NCBI GenBank assembly: GCA_902777015.1
Contig: CACYSA010000016.1
Location: forward strand, 1-41,167
Length of the DNA: 41,167 bases
Source of the DNA: an uncultured Erysipelotrichaceae bacterium
GTDB taxonomy: Bacteria > Bacillota_I > Bacilli_A > RFN20 > CAG-826
Reading direction: 5' to 3'
Numbering within the stretch: position 1 is the stretch's first letter; each line of letters starts with the position of its first letter. Made by a program: the position numbers and the translations under genes. Shown piece after piece: positions 1-8,199 of this stretch. The notes under the pieces are model-generated. The model was not told the origin of the DNA, ran no database searches, and saw only the letters and a program-made list of their open reading frames with translations.

Positions 1-837
1 AGGTAAAACCACATTATCAACCGATCCAAAGAGATTATTAATCGGTGATGATGAACACGGCTGGGATGACAATGGTGTCTTCAACCTCGAAGGTGGTTGT
101 TACGCCAAAGTCATTAACTTAGATAAAGAAAGTGAACCAGATATCTACAGAGCTATCCGTAGAGATGCTTTATTAGAAAACGTTACAGTTGACGCCAATG
201 GCAAAATCAACTTCGCTGATAAGAGTGTGACTGAAAATACCCGTGTCAGTTATCCAATCAATCACATTGAAAAGATTGTTAAACCAATTAGCCATGGCCC
301 ACACGCTAAAAACGTTATCTTCTTAAGTGCTGATGCCTTCGGTGTCTTACCACCAGTCAGCATCTTAACTCCAGAACAAACACAATATTACTTCTTAAGT
401 GGTTTCACAGCGAAACTCGCTGGTACCGAAAGAGGTATTACAGAACCAACACCAACATTCTCCGCTTGCTTCGGTCAAGCTTTCTTGTGAAGAAGATGAA
501 AGTCAGCGGTGCTAAAGCTTACTTAGTCAACACTGGTTGGAATGGTACAGGCAAACGTATTTCCATTAAAGATACACGTGGTATCATCGACGCTATCTTA
601 GATGGTTCTATCAACAAAGCCCCAACAAAGAAAATCCCAGTCTTTGATTTCGAAGTCCCAACTGAATTACCAGGTGTCGATCCAAAGATCTTAGACCCAA
701 GAGATACATACGCTAACCCAGCTGATTGGGATGCTAAAGCCGCTGATTTAGCTTCTAGATTCGTTAAGAACTTTGTTAAATATGAATCTAACGAAGCTGG
801 TAAAGCCTTAGTTAAAGCGGGCCCAAAAGCTAAATAA
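1..837 (+). pseudogene. pckA: ATP-dependent phosphoenolpyruvate carboxykinase, 5' truncated by window edge and frameshifted
   Basis: This is the C-terminal part of PEP carboxykinase (ATP), which interconverts oxaloacetate + ATP and PEP + CO2 + ADP in the cytoplasm. The window opens inside the kinase P-loop (GKTTLS). The frame then reads [17 protein letters not shown] and later [18 protein letters not shown], which are PckA signatures. At about 486 the frame hits TGA right after FGQAFL. Homology resumes one frame over at [20 protein letters not shown] and runs to TAA at 835-837. Compared from memory with E. coli PckA, about 11 residues (the SLHPTQYAEVL segment) are missing at the junction. The frame offset fits a 34-nt deletion between two TTCTT repeats. 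The product would stop early and lose the C-terminal lobe. A consensus or assembly error is the alternative. The family call is very secure; the pseudogene status depends on read support. Confidence 0.9.
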
Positions 838-850
838 GTAAGGAAAAATT

Positions 851-2214
851 ATGGGTGTTAAAATTGTTGAAACAGGCCTAAGAGATGGCCATCAATCATT
901 ATTCGCCACAAGAATGAACACCGAAGAAGTTCTTTGTGCGAACTCGATCAAGTTGGTTACCACGCCATTGAAATTTGGGGTGGTGCCACATTTGATGCAT
1001 GTTTAAGATTCTTAAACGAAGATCCATGGGAAAGACTTAGACTTGCTAAAAAAGTTTGCAAGAAAACCAAACTTCAAATGTTATTTCGTGGCCAAAACAT
1101 TCTCGGTTATCGTCACTACGCTGATGACGTCGTTGAAAAATTCGTTGAAAAATCCATCAAGAATGGTATCGATATCATTCGTATTTTCGATGCTTTAAAC
1201 GATATCCGTAACTTAGAATGTGCGGTTAAAGCCACTAAGAAATATGGTGGTGAATGCCAAATTGCTTTAAGCTATACAACTTCTCCAGTTCACACTGTTG
1301 AATACTACGTTAACTTAGCTAAAGAAATCGAAAAATTAGGTGCTGATAGTATTTGTATTAAAGATATGGCGGGTGTCATGATGCCAACCGCTGCTTATGA
1401 ATTAATCAGCGCTTTAAAGAAAAACACCAAATTACCAATTGAATTACATTCTCACTGCACTGGTGGTTTGTGTGAAATGACATATTTAAAAGCCATTGAA
1501 GCAGGTGTCGATATTGTCGACTGCGCAATCAGCCCATTAAGTGGTGGTACATCACAACCATGTACAGAATCACTTAACTTTGCTCTTCAAGGCACAGAAT
1601 ATGATCCAAAACTTAACGTTGCAATGTTAAATGCTGCCGCTGCTAAATTGGCACCAGTCAAAGCTAAATACATTGCTAATGGTTTATTAAATCCAAAAGT
1701 TTTATCCGTCAATGCGAACATTATCAAATACCAAGTTCCTGGCGGTATGTTATCTAACTTAATCAATCAACTTAAGCAACAAGATGCTTCTGATAGATTA
1801 GATGAAGTTTTAGCGGAAGTTCCAAATGTCCGTAAGGATATGGGCTATCCTCCACTTGTTACTCCATTATCGCAAATGGTTGGTACACAAGCAGTTTTAA
1901 ATGTTCTTTCTGGTGAAAGATACAAAATGGTTCCAAAGGAAATCAACGAATATTTACATGGTAGATATGGTAGATCTCCAGCACCAGTTGATGAAGAAAT
2001 CCGTAGAAAGATTATTGGTGATGACCAAGTCATTACATATCGTCCAGCGGATGACTTAAAACCAGAATTTGAAGAACTTAAGAAACAATACAAAGGCATC
2101 GCAAAGAGTGATGAAGACGTCTTATCCATCGCTTTATTCGGTGATGTCGCTATTAAATTTATTGAGCAAAGAAACGAAGATGCAATTCCTACGCTCATTC
2201 ACGTTGAGGCATAA
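851..2214 (+). pseudogene. oadA: Oxaloacetate decarboxylase alpha (carboxyltransferase) subunit, frameshifted near the N-terminus
   Basis: This is the carboxyltransferase subunit of Na+-pumping oxaloacetate decarboxylase, which moves CO2 from oxaloacetate to biotin. It starts at ATG 851 behind a TAAGGA ribosome site, 13 nt after pckA. The first frame reads GVKIVETGLRDGHQSLFATRMNTEEVL with the metal-ligand Asp in LRDGHQS. It then loses frame at about 930; the rest (LDQVGYHAIEIWGGATFDA onward) is in another frame from about 934. The offset and spacing against the Klebsiella protein (recalled) fit a 7-nt deletion. Downstream are the carboxylated Lys of IKDMAG (about residue 173 if repaired), the metal-binding LHSHCTGG and a full PYC/OADA conserved C-terminal domain. 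The biotinyl domain is absent because it is encoded separately at 2521. Either the gene is broken or the sequence has an indel error. Confidence 0.9.
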
Positions 2215-2217
2215 TTT

Positions 2218-2517
2218 ATGTTTTTAGCGGTTTGGACAAATTGGGAATCAATGAACGTTGCTGAGGCACTCTTAGTCGCGGTCATTGCTATATTCATCGT
2301 CTTCCTTGTCCTCGCTATTATCATTTTCATTACTTGGTCAATGCAAAAAGGCATGGAGAAAATCGATGCCTCTACAAACATTCTTCCACGTGATGAAAAT
2401 AAGATTTTAAGCGAAGACGAAAACGCTGTAGTGGCCGCTTTAGTGGCTTCTATGGAGTTCTATCGTGAGACAGGCAAAGAAGTACGTATTGTTTCTATTA
2501 AAAGAATTGAGGACTAG
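2218..2517 (+). CDS. oadG: Oxaloacetate decarboxylase gamma subunit (OadG family)
   Basis: A 99-residue protein with one strong hydrophobic helix (about residues 16-41, AEALLVAVIAIFIVFLVLA) followed by a charged cytoplasmic tail. OadG is the small membrane subunit that holds the alpha and beta subunits together. The tail DENAVVAALVASMEFYRE is typical of the OadG family in Firmicutes. The gene starts 3 nt after the oadA stop and ends 3 nt before the biotin-carrier gene, so it sits inside one operon. Its short length and low complexity make the name depend partly on position, but both sequence and context agree. Confidence 0.82.
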   Translation: MFLAVWTNWESMNVAEALLVAVIAIFIVFLVLAIIIFITWSMQKGMEKIDASTNILPRDENKILSEDENAVVAALVASMEFYRETGKEVRIVSIKRIED

Positions 2518-2520
2518 TTT

Positions 2521-2865
2521 ATGAAGATTTATAAAATCAAAGTGAACGGTAAATCATACCGTGTGGAACTTGAAGCTATTGAACAAATCGATACTGTTCC
2601 ATTAGAAGAAAAGAAAAAACAAGAATCTAAAAAGATTATTAATAACGATGGCGCTAAAGAAGTGGTTTCCCCAATCCAAGGCCAAGTTGTTAATATCAAA
2701 GTCAAACCAGGTGACAAAGTGCAAAAAGGTGATGTCTTATTAATCATCGAAGCTATGAAACTTGAAAATGAAGTCGTTTCTCCATTTGAAGGCCAAGTAG
2801 CGCAAATCTTAGTCACTAAAGGTCAAAACGTGAAAGCTAAGGAAGCAATCATCACTATTGAATAA
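2521..2865 (+). CDS. Biotin carboxyl carrier protein of the decarboxylase complex
   Basis: A 114-residue biotinyl protein. The C-terminal half (about residues 47-114) is a biotinyl/lipoyl domain with the EAMKLEN acceptor motif; Lys80 is the predicted biotinylation site. The N-terminal 30 residues form a short beta-rich segment, followed by a Lys/Glu-rich linker. It would carry the CO2 taken by OadA to OadB at the membrane. In many bacteria this domain is fused to the C-terminus of OadA; here it is a separate gene between oadG and oadB, as in the methylmalonyl-CoA decarboxylase and glutaconyl-CoA decarboxylase gene sets. The substrate name rests on the OadA-like neighbour. Confidence 0.88.
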   Translation: MKIYKIKVNGKSYRVELEAIEQIDTVPLEEKKKQESKKIINNDGAKEVVSPIQGQVVNIKVKPGDKVQKGDVLLIIEAMKLENEVVSPFEGQVAQILVTKGQNVKAKEAIITIE

Positions 2866-2877
2866 CGGATTACTAAT

Positions 2878-4260
2878 ATGGAAAAATTTTGGAATACAAT
2901 TGTAGCGTTTTTCCAACAATCCGGTATTGCGGGCTTTTTTGCCAACGGAGGATGGCTCAATCTCATCATGATTGTCGTGGCGTGTGTGCTCTTGTTCCTC
3001 GCCATCAAGAAAGACTTTGAACCATACCTGCTCTTACCAATTGCGTTTGGTATGTTACTCGTTAACTTACCATATGTTGGTCAAGAAATATTTAATAAAG
3101 GCGCGACGGAATATAACGCCATTTCCTTAGCCGCCCAAGTTGGTTTATCACAAGCCCAGAGTCAATATATATTTACTCAACTAGGTGTTGATACAGCGAC
3201 TACAAAACAATTACATGAATTAGTGATGAAGTCGGACTTCTTATCTGGAGAAGCCTTAACATTAGGTTTCAACAGCACGGTTGTTTCGAACATTGATCAC
3301 TTATACAACTATGACTATAGCGGTATCTTCGGATTCCTCTACTATGGTGTTAAATGGGGTATTTACCCTTGCTTAATCTTCTTATGTATTGGTGCAACCA
3401 CTGACTTTGGTCCATTAATCGCTAACAAGAAGACTATGTTATTAGGTGCTGCTGCTCAAATTGGTATCTTTATTACCTTCATTGGTGCGATTGCCTTAGG
3501 TAAAAACGGCTTAGGCTGGACACAATTTGATGCACGTATCGCTTCTTCTATCGGTATCATCGGTGGCGCTGATGGCCCAACCGCTATCTTAGTTACAACT
3601 AAGTTAGCCCCTGAATATCTATCATCTATTGCCATTGTTGCTTACTCATACATGGCTTTAGTGCCAGTTATTCAACCTCCAATTATTAGACTCTTAACCA
3701 CTAAAAAGGAAAGAGCTATCAGAATGGATACTCCTAGAGAAGTTTCTAAAACTGAAAAGATTTTATTCCCAATCGTGGTTACTGCAATTACAGTCTTAAT
3801 CGTTCCAAGTGCGGCACCATTAATTGGTTGCTTAATGCTTGGTAACTTAATTAAAGAATCTGGTGTTGTTCCAAAGATTAGAGATACATTAGCAAATAGC
3901 TTAATGTACATCGTCACCATCTTATTAGGTGTCTGCGTTGGTATGACCGCTGATGCACAAACATTCTTAACCTTAGATACAATCCTTATCTTCGTGTTAG
4001 GTATTATCGCCTTCTCCGTAGCAACTGCTGCTGGTGTATTAGGTGGTAAGTTAATGTGTGTCTTAACTAAAGGCAAAGTCAACCCAATGATTGGTGCTGC
4101 TGGTGTCTCTGCTGTCCCAATGGCGGCTCGTGTCGTTCATAAAGAAGGACTTAGAGAAGATCCAACAAACTTCTTACTCATGCACGCGATGGGTCCAAAC
4201 GTTGCCGGTGTTATCGGCTCCGCTGTTGCAGCAGGTGTCTTACTCCTCTTATTCGCGTAA
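2878..4260 (+). CDS. oadB: Na+-transporting oxaloacetate decarboxylase beta subunit
   Basis: A 460-residue polytopic membrane protein with about nine to ten hydrophobic segments. OadB decarboxylates carboxybiotin and couples this to export of Na+. The hallmark IGGADGPTAI motif is present, with Asp232 matching the Na+-binding Asp of Klebsiella OadB (Asp203, recalled). The conserved C-terminal stretches GAAGVSAVPMAARV and HAMGPNVAGVIGSAVAAG are also there. It is the last gene of the pckA-oad operon, 12 nt after the carrier gene, and is followed by a terminator. Unlike pckA and oadA it is intact, as are oadG and the carrier. Without a working OadA the pump could not run unless another carboxyltransferase feeds it. 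Confidence 0.93.
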   Translation: MEKFWNTIVAFFQQSGIAGFFANGGWLNLIMIVVACVLLFLAIKKDFEPYLLLPIAFGMLLVNLPYVGQEIFNKGATEYNAISLAAQVGLSQAQSQYIFTQLGVDTATTKQLHELVMKSDFLSGEALTLGFNSTVVSNIDHLYNYDYSGIFGFLYYGVKWGIYPCLIFLCIGATTDFGPLIANKKTMLLGAAAQIGIFITFIGAIALGKNGLGWTQFDARIASSIGIIGGADGPTAILVTTKLAPEYLSSIAIVAYSYMALVPVIQPPIIRLLTTKKERAIRMDTPREVSKTEKILFPIVVTAITVLIVPSAAPLIGCLMLGNLIKESGVVPKIRDTLANSLMYIVTILLGVCVGMTADAQTFLTLDTILIFVLGIIAFSVATAAGVLGGKLMCVLTKGKVNPMIGAAGVSAVPMAARVVHKEGLREDPTNFLLMHAMGPNVAGVIGSAVAAGVLLLLFA

Positions 4261-4278
4261 TAAGAAAACCCGAAAAGC

Positions 4279-4315
4279 AAAAGTCTTCGCTTAAAGCGGA
4301 GGCTTTTTTGTTTTA
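4279..4315 (+). terminator. Intrinsic terminator of the oad operon
   Basis: A 12-bp stem (AAAAGTCTTCGC against GCGGAGGCTTTT, with two G-U pairs) closes a TTAAA loop and runs into a T-rich tract at 4303-4313. It lies 19 nt after the oadB stop and just before birA. Confidence 0.85.
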
Positions 4316-4319
4316 CAAT
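4314..4319 (+). promoter_or_regulatory. Putative -10 box of a leaderless birA promoter
   Basis: TACAAT ends 6 nt before the birA ATG at 4326. With normal -10 geometry the start of transcription falls on or next to the A of the ATG. No convincing -35 box and no Shine-Dalgarno sequence are visible. Confidence 0.45.
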
Positions 4320-4325
4320 AGTTAT

Positions 4326-5030
4326 ATGCAATATAAAGAAATTCATTTTGATGAAATAGATTCCACAAATACGTATCTAAAAAACACTTATCGCTTATTA
4401 GATAACTTTACTTTTGCGTCCACTGATTATCAAAGTCATGGCAAAGGTAGAAATGATAGAATTTGGAATAGTGACAAAGGTGAGAATTTAATGTTTTCAT
4501 TTTTAATTAAAGATGAACCATTATTAAAACTAGCGCCTATTATTTCTCTTTTAAGCGCTGTAGAAGTCGCTAAAGCGTTAGAGACATATAAAATCAAAGA
4601 TGTCAGCATAAAATGGCCTAATGACGTCATTATTGGTGATAAAAAGGTATGTGGCATTTTAGCGGAAGGTGAATTACCTAATTATCTAGTAGTGGGCATA
4701 GGTATAAACGTTAATCAAAAGGTTTTTCCTGAAGGATTAAGAAGACCCGCAACATCTATTTATAATGTTTTAAATAAAGAAATTAGTATTAGTGAACTAA
4801 AGGAAAAACTGTTCCCATCAATAGTGAATAACCTGATTAATTTAGATTCTAATAATTATTTGGAATATTTTAGAAATCATAATTATTTACTAAATAGGAG
4901 AGTACGTGTATTAGTTAATAACGAAATCTTTATTGGTGAGGTTATCGGTATTGACGATAACTTTTGCTTACAGATACTAAGTCATGATATTCTTTTACAC
5001 ATTGATAGTGGTGAAATAGAAATCTTATGA
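4326..5030 (+). CDS. birA: Biotin--[biotin carboxyl carrier] ligase, catalytic-domain-only
   Basis: A 234-residue biotin protein ligase that makes biotinyl-5'-AMP and transfers biotin to the carrier Lys. Visible motifs are HFDEIDSTN at the N-terminus, the biotin/AMP loop HGKGRNDRIW (GRGRxGRxW type), KWPND, KVCGIL and VVGIGINVN. A BirA C-terminal beta domain follows. It begins directly at the catalytic domain, so it lacks the N-terminal DNA-binding domain of regulatory BirA and should be only an enzyme. I chose ATG 4326; a further-upstream TTG start would lie inside the terminator. It follows the biotin-carrier operon, and that carrier is its likely target. Its stop overlaps the next gene's start (ATGA), implying coupled translation. 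Confidence 0.93.
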   Translation: MQYKEIHFDEIDSTNTYLKNTYRLLDNFTFASTDYQSHGKGRNDRIWNSDKGENLMFSFLIKDEPLLKLAPIISLLSAVEVAKALETYKIKDVSIKWPNDVIIGDKKVCGILAEGELPNYLVVGIGINVNQKVFPEGLRRPATSIYNVLNKEISISELKEKLFPSIVNNLINLDSNNYLEYFRNHNYLLNRRVRVLVNNEIFIGEVIGIDDNFCLQILSHDILLHIDSGEIEIL

Positions 5031-5692
5031 AATTATTAGGTAAAGAAATAAAAGCAGTGATTCTCGATATGGATGGAACGTTAATTGATTCCACCTCTTT
5101 ATGGCAAGATATTGACCGTAAATTCTTCGAAAAAAGAGGAATGAAAGTTCCAGAAGAATACGCTCAACATATTGTTCATCTCGGCTTAGAACAAGCTGCG
5201 GAATACACTAAAAAGGCATATGGATTTAAAGAATCACCAAAAGAAATCATTGAAGAATGGCATCAAATGTCACTCAATATTTATCAAAACGTTGTGGAAT
5301 TAAAAGAGGGCGCAATCGCCTTATTAGAATATTTAAGAACCACTGATGTTAAAACAGCAATTGCCACTGCGAACGATGAAACATTATATCGGCCATGCGT
5401 TGAAAGATTAGATATTGAAAAATATTTTGATTTTATTGCAGATGTGAGTGTGGTTAAAGAAGGTAAACACAGCGCTAAAATATATCAATATCTTGCTGAT
5501 AAGATGGGTGCTTTACCAGAAAACACTTTAGTCGTGGAAGATATGCCAACATGTATTAAAACCGCGCATGACGCTGGTTTTATTACTGTGGCAATATATG
5601 ATAAGAATTCCAGCAAATACGATAATGAAAAGAGATCCAATTCGGACCTCTTCATCAATAACTTAAATGAATTAATCGCCGCCTTAAAGTAG
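5027..5692 (+). CDS. HAD-family phosphatase (beta-phosphoglucomutase-like)
   Basis: A 221-residue haloacid-dehalogenase superfamily hydrolase. Motif I is LDMDGTLIDS with nucleophile Asp14 and acid/base Asp16. Motif II is near IATAND, the motif III Lys is in VKEGKHS, and motif IV is VVEDMPT. An alpha-helical cap between motifs I and II gives it the beta-phosphoglucomutase/phosphoglycolate phosphatase shape. It likely dephosphorylates or isomerises a small phosphosugar; the substrate cannot be read from sequence. It overlaps birA by 4 nt and converges on asnA with a 9-nt 3' overlap. Confidence 0.85.
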   Translation: MKLLGKEIKAVILDMDGTLIDSTSLWQDIDRKFFEKRGMKVPEEYAQHIVHLGLEQAAEYTKKAYGFKESPKEIIEEWHQMSLNIYQNVVELKEGAIALLEYLRTTDVKTAIATANDETLYRPCVERLDIEKYFDFIADVSVVKEGKHSAKIYQYLADKMGALPENTLVVEDMPTCIKTAHDAGFITVAIYDKNSSKYDNEKRSNSDLFINNLNELIAALK

Positions 5693-6682
5693 GTCGACGT
5701 TGTGCTTTTTAAATTCTTTAATATCTTCTTCTGGCCAATAGGAGGATTGCACTTCTCCGATGTGGATCTTTTTTAATAAATACATACAAAGTCTAGATTG
5801 ACCAATACCACCGCCTATAGAAAGTGGTAAATCATCGTTTAAGATTGATTGGTGATATGGGAGATTAACTTTACTCATTTCACCCTTGGCTTTTAATTGT
5901 TTAATTAAAGAATCTTTATTAACTCTGATACCCATACTGGATATTTCAAAAGCAATTTGTAATGGTTCATACCATAGTAAGATATCCCCGTTTAATTTCC
6001 AATCATCATAGTCAGCGGCACGCCCATCATGTGGCTTACCATCTTTTAGATTAGCGCCGATTTGCATTAAGAAGACAACACCATATTCTTTAGCGATAGC
6101 GTTTTCTCTTTCTTTTCTAGAGAGATTTGGATATTTAGCTTCTAACTGTTTAGTGGTCACAAAAGTGATATCTTTTGGAAAATCATTAGATAACTCTGGA
6201 TATTTTTTGATTAATAAGCGATATGTTTTTAAGAAAGCTTTATAAATCTTTTTAACAATGCGCTTTAAAGTCTTAACATTCCTTTCTTCTGGTAAAAGTC
6301 TTCTTTCCCAGTCCCATTGGTCAACATATAAGGAATGCATATTGTCAAGATCTTCAAATCTTCTAATCGCGTTCATATCGGTATATAAGCCGTCGATATC
6401 ATATTTCTTTAAAGCGTATCTTTTCCATTTCGCTAAAGACTGAACGATTTCTAAATCTTGTCCGTTTTCATTAACGATAAAATCAACAGGTTTTTCATAA
6501 CCGTTTAAGTTATCATTTAAGCCAGTATTTGGTTCTACGAAAAGTGGAGCGGACACTCTCATTAAATCGAGCTCTTTAGCGAGCTCTCTTTCAAATGTAT
6601 CTTTAATTAATTTAATCGCAATTTGTGTATCCACTAAGTTGAGAATACTGTGATAGTTTTTTGGATAGATGTTGTTTTTCAT
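5684..6682 (-). CDS. asnA: Aspartate--ammonia ligase (asparagine synthetase A)
   Basis: A 332-residue AsnA, the ammonia-dependent enzyme that makes asparagine from aspartate and ATP through an aspartyl-AMP intermediate in the cytoplasm. It has the class-II aminoacyl-tRNA-synthetase-like fold. Visible signatures include LMRVSAPLFVEPNTGLNDNL, YVDQWDWE, PHDGRAADYDDW and the C-terminal GGGIGQSRLCMYLLKK. Length matches the family (about 330). It is the third gene of a minus-strand operon, beginning 1 nt after the folA stop. Confidence 0.97.
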   Translation of the reverse strand: MKNNIYPKNYHSILNLVDTQIAIKLIKDTFERELAKELDLMRVSAPLFVEPNTGLNDNLNGYEKPVDFIVNENGQDLEIVQSLAKWKRYALKKYDIDGLYTDMNAIRRFEDLDNMHSLYVDQWDWERRLLPEERNVKTLKRIVKKIYKAFLKTYRLLIKKYPELSNDFPKDITFVTTKQLEAKYPNLSRKERENAIAKEYGVVFLMQIGANLKDGKPHDGRAADYDDWKLNGDILLWYEPLQIAFEISSMGIRVNKDSLIKQLKAKGEMSKVNLPYHQSILNDDLPLSIGGGIGQSRLCMYLLKKIHIGEVQSSYWPEEDIKEFKKHNVDLL

Positions 6683-6683
6683 G

Positions 6684-7196
6684 CTAGATAATTTCTTTCT
6701 TGTTTTTATTTTTATATGTTGTAAATCTGATTTCTAAATCACCATCCATGATAGGGGTACCTTCATCGATGCATTCAAAATCTGGATTCTCATCCAAATT
6801 CACAAAGAATACTTCCGCTCCTCCATCAGCGTTGACTTTAGTTAAATATACTTCATCAACATATGGTAATGTTTGTCTATAGATAGAAGCGCCACCAATA
6901 ACGAATACCGTGTCGCTTGTTTCATATTCTTTCATCTTTCTTAGGAAGTCTTCAAAACTATGAACATTAACGACATCATCATAGTTATGTGTGGGATCTT
7001 GAGATAAGACAATATTAGTTCTATTTTTAAGTGGTTTACTACCTGGGAAAGATAATAGTGTATTTTCACCCATACAAACCACATGCCCTTTAGTGGTTTC
7101 TCTAAAGAACTTCATGTCTAAAGGTAAAGAGAATAGTAAACCATTTCTCTTACCAATACCGTATTTTTTATCGCAGTTAAGAATTGAAATAATCAT
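6684..7196 (-). CDS. folA: Dihydrofolate reductase
   Basis: A 170-residue DHFR that reduces dihydrofolate to tetrahydrofolate with NADPH, regenerating the cofactor oxidised by ThyA. Visible are the N-terminal strand IISILNCDKKYGIGKRNGLL, Asp27 in SLPLDMKFF (the usual catalytic acid position) and VFVIGGASIYRQTLPYVDEVYLT, a DHFR signature. The usual Trp after the LP dipeptide is Leu here, a tolerated but less common change. The gene sits 1 nt downstream of thyA, in the standard thyA-folA pairing. Confidence 0.94.
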   Translation of the reverse strand: MIISILNCDKKYGIGKRNGLLFSLPLDMKFFRETTKGHVVCMGENTLLSFPGSKPLKNRTNIVLSQDPTHNYDDVVNVHSFEDFLRKMKEYETSDTVFVIGGASIYRQTLPYVDEVYLTKVNADGGAEVFFVNLDENPDFECIDEGTPIMDGDLEIRFTTYKNKNKKEII

Positions 7197-7197
7197 A

Positions 7198-8028
7198 TTA
7201 GATAGCCACTGGAATCTTTTTGTCTAATGGTTCATATTCATAATCAATGAGTTCGAAGTCTTCCACTTTGAAATCATAGAAGTTTTTAACGTTTGGATTC
7301 ATTTTTAATTTAGGCGCTTTATGTTGTGGTTTAGCAATAACTTCTTTAACGATATCAACGTGTCTATCATAGATGTGCGCATCAGCGATAACGTGAACAA
7401 GTTCACCCGCTTTTAAGCCAGATACTTGGGCAAACATCATTAATAATAATGCGTATTGTAAAACGTTCCAGTTATTCGCGGTTAACATATCGTTACTTCT
7501 TTGATTTAAGATGCCGTTTAATGTATCGCCACTGACATTAAATGTCATCGAGTAAGCACATGGATAAAGATTCATTTCGTGCAAATCTTCAAAGTTATAA
7601 ATATTTGTCATAATTCTTCTTGATTGAGGATTATGCTTTAAGTCATATAAAACTCTATCGACTTGGTCGAATTCACCTTCTGGATAGATAGATTTCTTCG
7701 CTAATTGGTAACCATAAGCTTTACCAATGGAACCTTTTTCATCCGCCCAGGAATCCCAAATATGAGATTTTAAATCGTGGATATTATTGGATTTCTTTTG
7801 CCAAATCCAAAGCAATTCATCTAAACAGCTTTTGAACGCTGTTCTTCTAATAGTTAAGATTGGTAACTCTTCTTGAAGATTGTATCTATTAACAATACAA
7901 AACTTTTTGACTGTATGCGCGGGAGTGCCATCTTCCCAATGTGGTCTGACTTTTAAATCAGTATCCCAAAATCCATTCTCAAGAATGTCTTTCATATTGT
8001 TAACAAAAATTTCATCTGCTTTAGACAT
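7198..8028 (-). CDS. thyA: Thymidylate synthase, phi3T/Bacillus ThyA type
   Basis: A 276-residue thymidylate synthase, which methylates dUMP to dTMP using methylene-tetrahydrofolate. Catalytic Cys157 lies in LYPCAYSMTF. The nucleotide-binding Arg pair is in PQSRRIMTN, and QRSNDMLTANNWN and HVIADAHIYDRH are the dUMP-binding region. The NNWN form is the variant of phage phi3T and B. subtilis ThyA, not the LGxPFN form of E. coli. I chose the ATG at 8028 (MSKADEIF) because GAGGTAA lies 8 nt upstream; an in-frame ATG at 8052 has no ribosome site. It heads the thyA-folA-asnA operon. Confidence 0.95.
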   Translation of the reverse strand: MSKADEIFVNNMKDILENGFWDTDLKVRPHWEDGTPAHTVKKFCIVNRYNLQEELPILTIRRTAFKSCLDELLWIWQKKSNNIHDLKSHIWDSWADEKGSIGKAYGYQLAKKSIYPEGEFDQVDRVLYDLKHNPQSRRIMTNIYNFEDLHEMNLYPCAYSMTFNVSGDTLNGILNQRSNDMLTANNWNVLQYALLLMMFAQVSGLKAGELVHVIADAHIYDRHVDIVKEVIAKPQHKAPKLKMNPNVKNFYDFKVEDFELIDYEYEPLDKKIPVAI

Positions 8029-8048
8029 ATCGTTACCTCGCAATGTAA

Positions 8049-8056
8049 ACATTATA
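8049..8056 (-). promoter_or_regulatory. Putative -10 box of the thyA operon promoter
   Basis: On the minus strand TATAAT (plus 8051-8056) lies about 22 nt before the thyA ATG, leaving a short leader that carries the GAGGTAA ribosome site. No good -35 match; the dyad at 8068-8092 covers the expected -35 position. Confidence 0.5.
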
Positions 8057-8067
8057 TGAAAAAATCC

Positions 8068-8092
8068 CTTATTCTTAAAGAAAAAGAATAAG
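8068..8092. promoter_or_regulatory. Perfect dyad in the thyA/addB divergent region
   Basis: CTTATTCTT and AAGAATAAG are perfect 9-nt inverted arms separated by 7 nt. The dyad overlaps the expected -35 of the thyA promoter. Read on the minus strand it is followed by GGGATTTTTTC, so it could be an operator or a weak attenuator-like hairpin. The rest of the 8053-8199 divergent gap is A/T-rich with no gene. Confidence 0.4.
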
Positions 8093-8185
8093 AAATATAG
8101 ACCTTGTATAAAAAAGTCAGATAAAGACTTAAAAATTGAAATTTAAAAACTTTTTCTATTATTTTAAATAATATCAAAAGTATTT

Positions 8186-8191
8186 TATAAT
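8186..8191 (+). promoter_or_regulatory. -10 box of a leaderless addB promoter
   Basis: A perfect TATAAT ends 8 nt before ATG 8200, placing the predicted transcription start 0-2 nt before the start codon. There is no Shine-Dalgarno sequence and no clear -35. Confidence 0.55.
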
Positions 8192-8199
8192 ATATACAC

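Noticed and set aside
480..500. Use of a TGA-as-tryptophan code to read through the pckA stop
   Set aside because: TGA is used as a true stop at birA, addA and the 83-aa gene, tryptophans are TGG, and the read-through frame shows no PckA homology.
227..837. Two separate short genes, or a programmed frameshift, in the pckA region
   Set aside because: Both pieces align to consecutive parts of one PckA, and conserved residues are missing at the junction, so recoding could not restore the protein.
3672..4082. Long open frames on the strand opposite real genes (for example here, 1845-2198 and 22853-23191)
   Set aside because: They lie wholly inside well-supported genes, lack ribosome sites and recognisable domains, and follow from codon bias.
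7198..8028. Prophage remnant because ThyA resembles the phi3T type
   Set aside because: This ThyA type is also chromosomal in Bacilli, it sits in a normal thyA-folA operon, and no phage genes are present.
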